Of a DNA stretch of 56,639 bases, positions 51,594 to 56,639 are shown in pieces. This DNA comes from Gracilaria domingensis. Lineage: Eukaryota; Rhodophyta; Florideophyceae; Gracilariales; Gracilariaceae. The stretch spans positions 1 to 56,639 of the forward strand of contig VCMS01000345.1 of assembly GCA_022539475.1 (NCBI GenBank), written 5' to 3'. Numbering within the stretch: the stretch's first letter is position 1; each line of letters begins with the position of its first letter. The position numbers were made by a program, and so were the translations under genes. The notes beneath the pieces were generated by a model. It was not told the origin of the DNA, did not search any database, and saw nothing but the letters and a program-made list of their open reading frames with translations.

Positions 51594-53984
51594 ACATTAA
51601 GGGCTCCATCTCTACATGTTCACCTTGTGGTGCCTTTTCTTGTGATCCTGTGTTAATTCCGAAATCGTTCATGTCCATTTCCTTGAACTCCATATCCCCT
51701 TCCTCGCATTCACCAACGAAGCAATCGCTAATAGACCCCAATCTTCGGCTCACACTGTCAATAAAAAATTGTTCTTTCACAGTGAGGTAAAGTCTTCCGT
51801 TCGACGGCATTCGATATCCAAATGTAGCCTCTCTCATGTCATTACCAAGAACCTTAGTCCAATCTTCCGTTGTCGTTCCAAAATTATGAAACTCGCTGGA
51901 ATTGGTCCTCAAGACATGTTGCCTAACATCCCCCAGAACATTCTTTAAACACAGAGGTAGCAGTTCAGCAAACTTCTTTGTAAACAGTTTCTGTCTCTGG
52001 CCACCCCTTGACACATCCGTACTTAGAAGGCTCACAACCGTCAACACCCAAGCGTCCAAACGTGCGAGCAACAGTATTGTGCCATCTAAAAAGGTGCCCG
52101 TATCCTTGTCTTCCACATCATACCCAATAAACTCCTTCAGCACTTGTACCCCGACACGGTTTCGGAAGAACAAGTCTTGATCTTCCGTCGGCATATCCTC
52201 GACATTGTCCGCATTGGAGTACTTTAGACGAACAAATGGGGCTTTTCTCCACCATGAAGTGTTCGGTACACCATTTTCGTCAAGACGCAGTATGTTCTCC
52301 TGCGCTTCCTTCAACTGCATTGTGAGTTCGTCAGCATTCTCTTCTACAGCTTTGTTCTTCTCCAAATCAGATCGTACCCCAGGAGCAGAAATAGTTTATC
52401 CCTCGTATTTCTCTTACGAACGCCCACGACGTCACTCATGGTCTGCCGCATTCTCTGCCTAAGGCACATATCTGCACAAAGTTCCAGTATACACCTGTCG
52501 GTAAGAGATGCTTTTCTAATACCTTCCCAGCTCAACTCCTTCAACTCGCTTTCAACCATTTTCTTCAGCAAAGCATCTGGCCCCCCCTCTACCGACGGTG
52601 TGAACATGCCAAAACTGCCCAAGAGCTCCACGGGGTTTTTAGGAACCATGTATGAACCACCTTCCTCCGGCTCAATAAGCCCTTCCCCACTCTCAGTTGC
52701 GTCTTCTACCTTCTCGGCACGGTTACCCCAATTTCGGGTGAGCGACTCACCTTCGAGCCATAGCTCACTTGTTTCTCTCCTTGCCCACGTCAGCATGTTG
52801 TGATACACTGCTCGAGCAACCCCTCGAAACTCGTCGCACACCTCAATTTTATGCTTCTTTCGACCTGTCTGCCCAGGTTCACCACCACGTGTACTCCTAT
52901 CTCCCTCCTGTTTCAGTGCCCCTCTTAGCCCTTCAATGACTAGATCCTTCTCTTCAAGCCTCTTTTTCAAAGCCGTACTCTGCTCTTGGGCGACCTTCAC
53001 TAGAATTCCCCGAACCATCAAGTCCTCTTGTAGCGTCTTAACCTTTTCTTTCAAGCAATTCAGTTCATTTAAAAGATCAGGTCTGTTCATAGAGCTTGAA
53101 TTCACACCAGTTTGGATATCTTCCGTTATTTCCCTAGCTTCTTCGGCGACAGGCCCCGGTAATGCCGCAGGATTCGGTGTTATTTCGTTATCGGAACTAT
53201 CCTCATGTGCCATAGCCTTAGCCACGAGAGGCTGCAGGCGTTCTGTGTCCACCCTTGGCACGGCTCCGAGCTCCAACTCCCGTGTATGTCCTCCTCCATG
53301 GCATGGTATATCAGATGAATTGGGCCTCGTACGAGCTGCAACGGCCCCCGTTCTGGAAAGAGGGGAAGGTCGAAAAGTAACTCGTCTATCAGTTGTCTCT
53401 CGATTTCTTATTGTGTTTCTCCCTTGTCCGGACCCATTGCGAGGCATGATACGATTCATAGCGGCCCCAGTTCTAGAAGAGAGGGATGGACGTGACGATC
53501 TTAATATACTAGGACTCTCACGACTTCTCGTCATTGTCCCTTGTTGTCCAGATCCACTGGGCGGCGTAACCCGCGCCCCAGTAGCTCCGGTCTTCGATAT
53601 CGGCCGGGGACATGAAGGTTTTGGTGTCATACGAACCTCTTCGGTTCCAGTTGTCATGCCCTCCTGTCCTGACCCGCTGGGCCGAGTTACCTCATCTTCT
53701 TGAGGAGCAGAGACAGATGCACGATTTGCATTATCGGCAGTTGACGGCACGACATCGTTCGCTGATCCACGAATTCTTGACGCAATCCCGGAAGACGCTC
53801 CGCTGCGAGATGGGCGAGAGAGTCCTGTAGAAGGACGCCCACTGACTCTCTCCTTCGTCGAGGACGACTTCCGTTTAGGAAGTGCGGTGCTTGTAGCCTG
53901 ATTCGTATCATCCGATGCTCTTCTCTTCTTCTGTCCACTCTTGTTCCGCTGCGTACTATTTCGCTTTCTCGGCGTTATACCCAT
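51529..53984 (-). pseudogene. Transposon-associated coiled-coil protein with 40-aa repeats
   Basis: The ATG at 53984 (MGITPRKRNST) starts a basic, Ser/Arg-rich region. Three 40-residue repeats follow (residues 101-220), each with P-x-GSGQ, an RE-rich middle, RPS-LS and RTGA. A coiled coil follows (~304-362; LKEKVKTLQEDLMVRG). The frame breaks near 52360 (GYDLIW against DLEKNKAVEEN). The second frame adds 278 residues that are helical, then acidic, to 51529. No catalytic motif. Position and basic plus coiled-coil build resemble the DNA-binding accessory proteins (TnpA-like) of CACTA elements, but that role is inference. A second ATG frame upstream (54056) runs through a poly-G tract and is not used. 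Confidence 0.6.
53325..53684 (-). repeat. Three 120-bp coding repeats
   Basis: These encode the three 40-residue units of the coiled-coil protein. Lengths are exactly equal, and sequence is conserved mainly at GSGQ, RPS and RTGA. Confidence 0.75.
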
Positions 53985-54021
53985 GCTGTGGAGATAAACA
54001 GGGTAATGAAACGAAATTGTT

Positions 54022-54051
54022 GGGGAGGGGGGGAGGGGGTGGGGGGGGGGG
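54022..54051 (+). repeat. Poly-G tract
   Basis: About 30 bases, nearly all G (GGGGAGGGGGGGAGGGGGTG and onward), in the leader of the coiled-coil gene. It is a difficult sequence for assembly and a potential quadruplex. Confidence 0.8.
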
Positions 54052-54234
54052 TGCATGGTTCAGATATTCCGGGAGACTCCGCAGTTCCTGCTTTTTAGGA
54101 ATTTGAGGTGCCCAATGGGTCGCAAATATCGCCGTTACAGATGAAGAGCTCCAGTGTACATGTACAACAACGCGTATTGCAGGCAGCTGCAACACTCACA
54201 AGCATATTTACTTTGTATTCGCTACTGAACTCAT

Positions 54235-55145
54235 CTATTGCTCCAATGTCAGAGCCCAGTCCCAGGCGTACTGCTCTCCGTAGTCGAAATACAACTCTTC
54301 GCCCTCTCAATATCTCTTACTGCTCTACAACGAAGTAGAGCATAGTTAGAAAGGTCTGACTTGAACTGTATCACGGACTTCGCTTCCACCACCTGCACAT
54401 TGGCACTTCGAGTCCTGTTTGACCGGGGCTCCGATAAATCGGGATCCCCGGCATGATATCCGGCGTCGTTAATGTAGCCCCCGATACAAAAAGGCGCCGG
54501 GACAATGTAGACTTCGCTCTCCTTTCTATCCTGAGCCTGTCCTGGTCTGTTCCTCAGGTGCAGAAACTCCGTACCAGTCACAGTGACCATCATAGAAAAC
54601 AACTTGTACCGCACTGGAGTTGCTCCGAGACAGCCACTTCCATACGTTAAGTGTCTTTCCTTCCGGTTCGTCAGATCCGTGTATACCAAAGTTCCATAGA
54701 AATGACAGATAGTTTCCCCAGCCAATATCTTATGTTCCGTGAACACCCCCATACCAGCACGGGGATGTCGGATCTTAGAAGATGCTATATGTAAGCGATA
54801 TCGATTGGCTTCAACAGTCAACAGCATATGCATATCCATAAGATTCAGAGCTCCTCGGTACTTCTCCTCCCAAAGATCTACAGTACGCTCTCCACACTTG
54901 TCGACAAAGTCCCAGTCCTTCCAGTATCTTCCTAGGAACTGAGTAATATGTCCAGGCATCACTTGGTACTGGGGGTAACCAAATGGAGCCTCCCATTCAA
55001 GCCGACCTCGGTCCCGATGTGGAACCCGTTCATAGGTCGTTGAAGCCGCATCCACCACCTCCTGTTCAACCAGGATGTCATTCTTCCCCCCCGAATAACT
55101 TCGGCCATAAGAGTCGTTAGATGGTGCTTCGCATGGCTGAAACAT
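54235..55145 (-). pseudogene. SET-domain lysine methyltransferase module
   Basis: C-terminal module of the large methyltransferase protein. SET starts near 54785 (IRHPRAGMGVFTEH, ILAGETICHFYG), as in the SAM-binding GxG strand of SET domains. GYINDAGYHAGDP with RSANVQV replaces the usual NHSCxPN knot. The final catalytic strand, GEELYFDYGEQYAWDW, is present but one base out of frame (shift near 54300), with the true stop at 54235. SET enzymes methylate lysines, usually on histones. About 120 residues before SET (EWEAPFGYPQYQVMPGH, a Trp-rich stretch) form a conserved-looking linker. It reads in continuation with the DNA methyltransferase through a C7 run at 55087 (G7 on the coding strand). 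Confidence 0.82.
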
Positions 55146-55963
55146 GGCCTATTCTTCTCGCACCCCAAGAACTTCCTATGCTTTGTCAGCGATAGGCACG
55201 CCATACCCGTAGAAAAAGTTCCCGCGAACATGTCCATGACAAGATCACCCGGTCTTGTGAAGCGACATATCAACTCCTTCATCAACTCCCTCGACTTCTG
55301 CTCCGGTCTTATGTACTGCCCACCTGGTACTGAGCTACCTGGCTCATGTACCTTCCATGTCAACCACTCCCCGCCTCGGTTTGGGCACCCGGTCAATTAC
55401 ATTCCTGTTAGCCGGGAAAGTGGAAGGAATGAAATTGTTCTCCTCAAATGGAGTAAGACTGGCTTCCTCCGATGGTCGCAATCCACGCTTCACCCCATGA
55501 ACGGCGTACTCCGTTACGGGCTGTATCCAAACTTCCGTGGATTCCCTCCAACATTACTGCGATCCCGGATGAACACCAGTGGATTCGCATCCACTTTAAA
55601 CGAAGGCATGAGTTCTGGTTTACCTTCGCTTCCAGCTTCATCTTTCGTACTCGCCGTTTCCGAAAGTATCCTGTGCCACACATGAAACTGTGCCATGGCA
55701 CAGAATATAATGAAGTGCCCACCTGACCGAAGCGCGGAACTTATTAAGTCAGCCGTACGGATCATGTCTTCCTCACTGAAGACATCGTGACCACTATTCC
55801 GTTTGTTCCTCTTCCTTCGAGTGTTAAAGGGAGGGTCTGTTAGGACAAGCTGTGCCTCACCCCATAAAATCTCACTCTGATTCACAAACGTTTCGTGTGT
55901 GTGCCTCAGGTCCTTCATGTCACAGTTGTACGCTACAAAGTGTGACTTTCTCATCCCTTCCAC
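55146..55963 (-). pseudogene. Beta-class DNA adenine methyltransferase module
   Basis: Motif order is that of beta-class amino-methyltransferases. First comes catalytic motif IV (LVLTDPPFNTR, 55826-55837), then GGHFIIFCAMAQFHVW, NPLVFIRD and TEYAVHGVKRG. Last comes the SAM-binding motif I (DLVMDMFAGTFSTG, 55205-55246). DPPF favours N6-adenine, though N4-cytosine cannot be excluded. The parts lie in three frames; single-base shifts occur near 55525 (after FGYSP) and 55375 (in a GGGG run), and another at 55087 leads into SET. All known motifs are intact despite the shifts. The nearest relatives by style are bacterial restriction-modification or CcrM-like enzymes, so capture from a prokaryote is plausible. 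Confidence 0.82.
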
Positions 55964-55965
55964 AC

Positions 55966-56639
55966 CTTGTCCATATTCATTCGAAGGAGACTGGATATCC
56001 CTTCATGGGCGGCTCAATACCAGTCTTTTGGATGTTGTAACCAGCAACCCGAGATTCATGCTCCGCAAGATTCACCGGCTTCTCGAACTCGTCGCTATCG
56101 GAGCTCACGAGGTTCATATACTCTCGACGAGGTGGGGGTGGGGCAGACTTGGTCGAAGAAGGTTCGGCATTACCGGAAGTTTTAGGGGTTTTCGTCAGTT
56201 CAATATCAGGTTTCGCGTGAATGCCGACATGGAACCCTGCCGCATGACGCATATCCTGTATCGGTTTCCATAGCAACTCCGAAAACTTCTGAAATCGAGC
56301 AGGCAACTCACCGGAGTCAGAGCTAGATACGGTATCCATCCGTATCTCCGAAAACTCTATCCAGTTCCTCATCTGATCAACCCGTAAGCTATAGAGGCTA
56401 TCGTGGGTGCATATGGTTTCCAGGTCTGTCAAAAACTCCTTAGCCAGTATTCGCAGGTTTGTATCGCATTCATCACTCAAGGTCTCCACCGATCCACTAG
56501 TACTGCTCTGTGGCACATCCTTTGTGTTGAATCGAGTACTCTGGCTCGGCGGGGCATAACCAGACTCCCGTGTCTCTAGCGCTGTATACTTCAACGTCTG
56601 CATATTCATGTAAATGTATGGTTTTACCATGTGCTGAAC
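55966..56639 (-). pseudogene. N-terminal region of the methyltransferase protein (window edge)
   Basis: About 217 residues with an in-frame ATG at 56630; the true start may lie beyond the edge. Polar, Ser/Thr-rich, helical in the middle (LRILAKEFLTDLETI; QMRNWIEFSEIRMD) with a Pro run (SAPPPPRREYM). No domain is recognised. The frame ends at FE-stop, but a one-base shift near 55975 continues it as EYGQGVEGMRKSHFVAYNC into the methyltransferase. It therefore probably belongs to the same polypeptide of about 800 residues. Confidence 0.5.

Noticed and set aside
52936..53703. 255-codon plus-strand ORF
   Set aside because: Shadow of the repeat-rich coiled-coil gene on the minus strand; the 40-residue repeat makes sense only on the minus strand.

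Overview
The window looks like a piece of nuclear genome from a eukaryote, most likely an alga (a red alga is my best guess, not proven). The reasons are LTR retrotransposons with a chromodomain pol, a CACTA/Plavaka-type transposase, and relics of eukaryotic genes: ABCF3/GCN20, an AP-complex sigma subunit, a SPINDLY-like TPR protein, RMND1/DUF155, a CDC50-like flippase subunit, a DHRS4-like reductase and a multicopper ferroxidase. The genes recognised here show little sign of introns. There is no operon logic, and I found no rRNA, tRNA or CRISPR.

Layout. 0-3.9 kb: the end of a coiled-coil/basic protein at the left edge, a solo LTR on the minus strand, and an AT-rich stretch without genes. 3.9-17.5 kb: a gene graveyard framed by two copies of a 2.34-kb segmental duplication (3931-6268 and 15180-17518). 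Each copy carries a helical protein with a Myb/SANT-like tail and the start of a CDC50-like gene. Between them lie broken SPINDLY-like TPR, Sel1-repeat, SDR, ABCF3 and RMND1-like genes. 17.5-30.4 kb: one long intact orphan ORF, an AP sigma pseudogene split by a short mobile element with an 8-bp target duplication, a TAG-interrupted unknown gene, a Crypton-like tyrosine recombinase relic, a RING-like ORF and the last domain of a multicopper oxidase. 30.4-34.6 kb: mostly non-coding, with several repeats. 34.6-46.3 kb: two nested LTR retrotransposons. The inner one (36043-44604, perfect 5-bp TSD) sits inside the gag leader of a 3'-truncated outer one. 46.3-48.3 kb: hairpins and a degenerate minisatellite.

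48.3 kb to the right edge is the most interesting part. A CACTA/Plavaka-like transposase on the plus strand faces two minus-strand genes. One is a repeat-rich coiled-coil protein; the other is a large protein that reads, across several one-base frameshifts, as an unknown N-terminal region, a beta-class DNA adenine methyltransferase and a SET-domain lysine methyltransferase. I read this as one DNA transposon carrying its own DNA and histone methylation functions. The right end lies outside the window.

A warning runs through the whole annotation. Almost every recognisable gene carries single-base frameshifts or in-frame stops, several of them at homopolymer runs. Some loci are clearly decayed, because they also have catalytic-residue substitutions or lost domains. 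For others an uncorrected assembly error is possible. All similarity statements come from reading the translations; no database search was possible.
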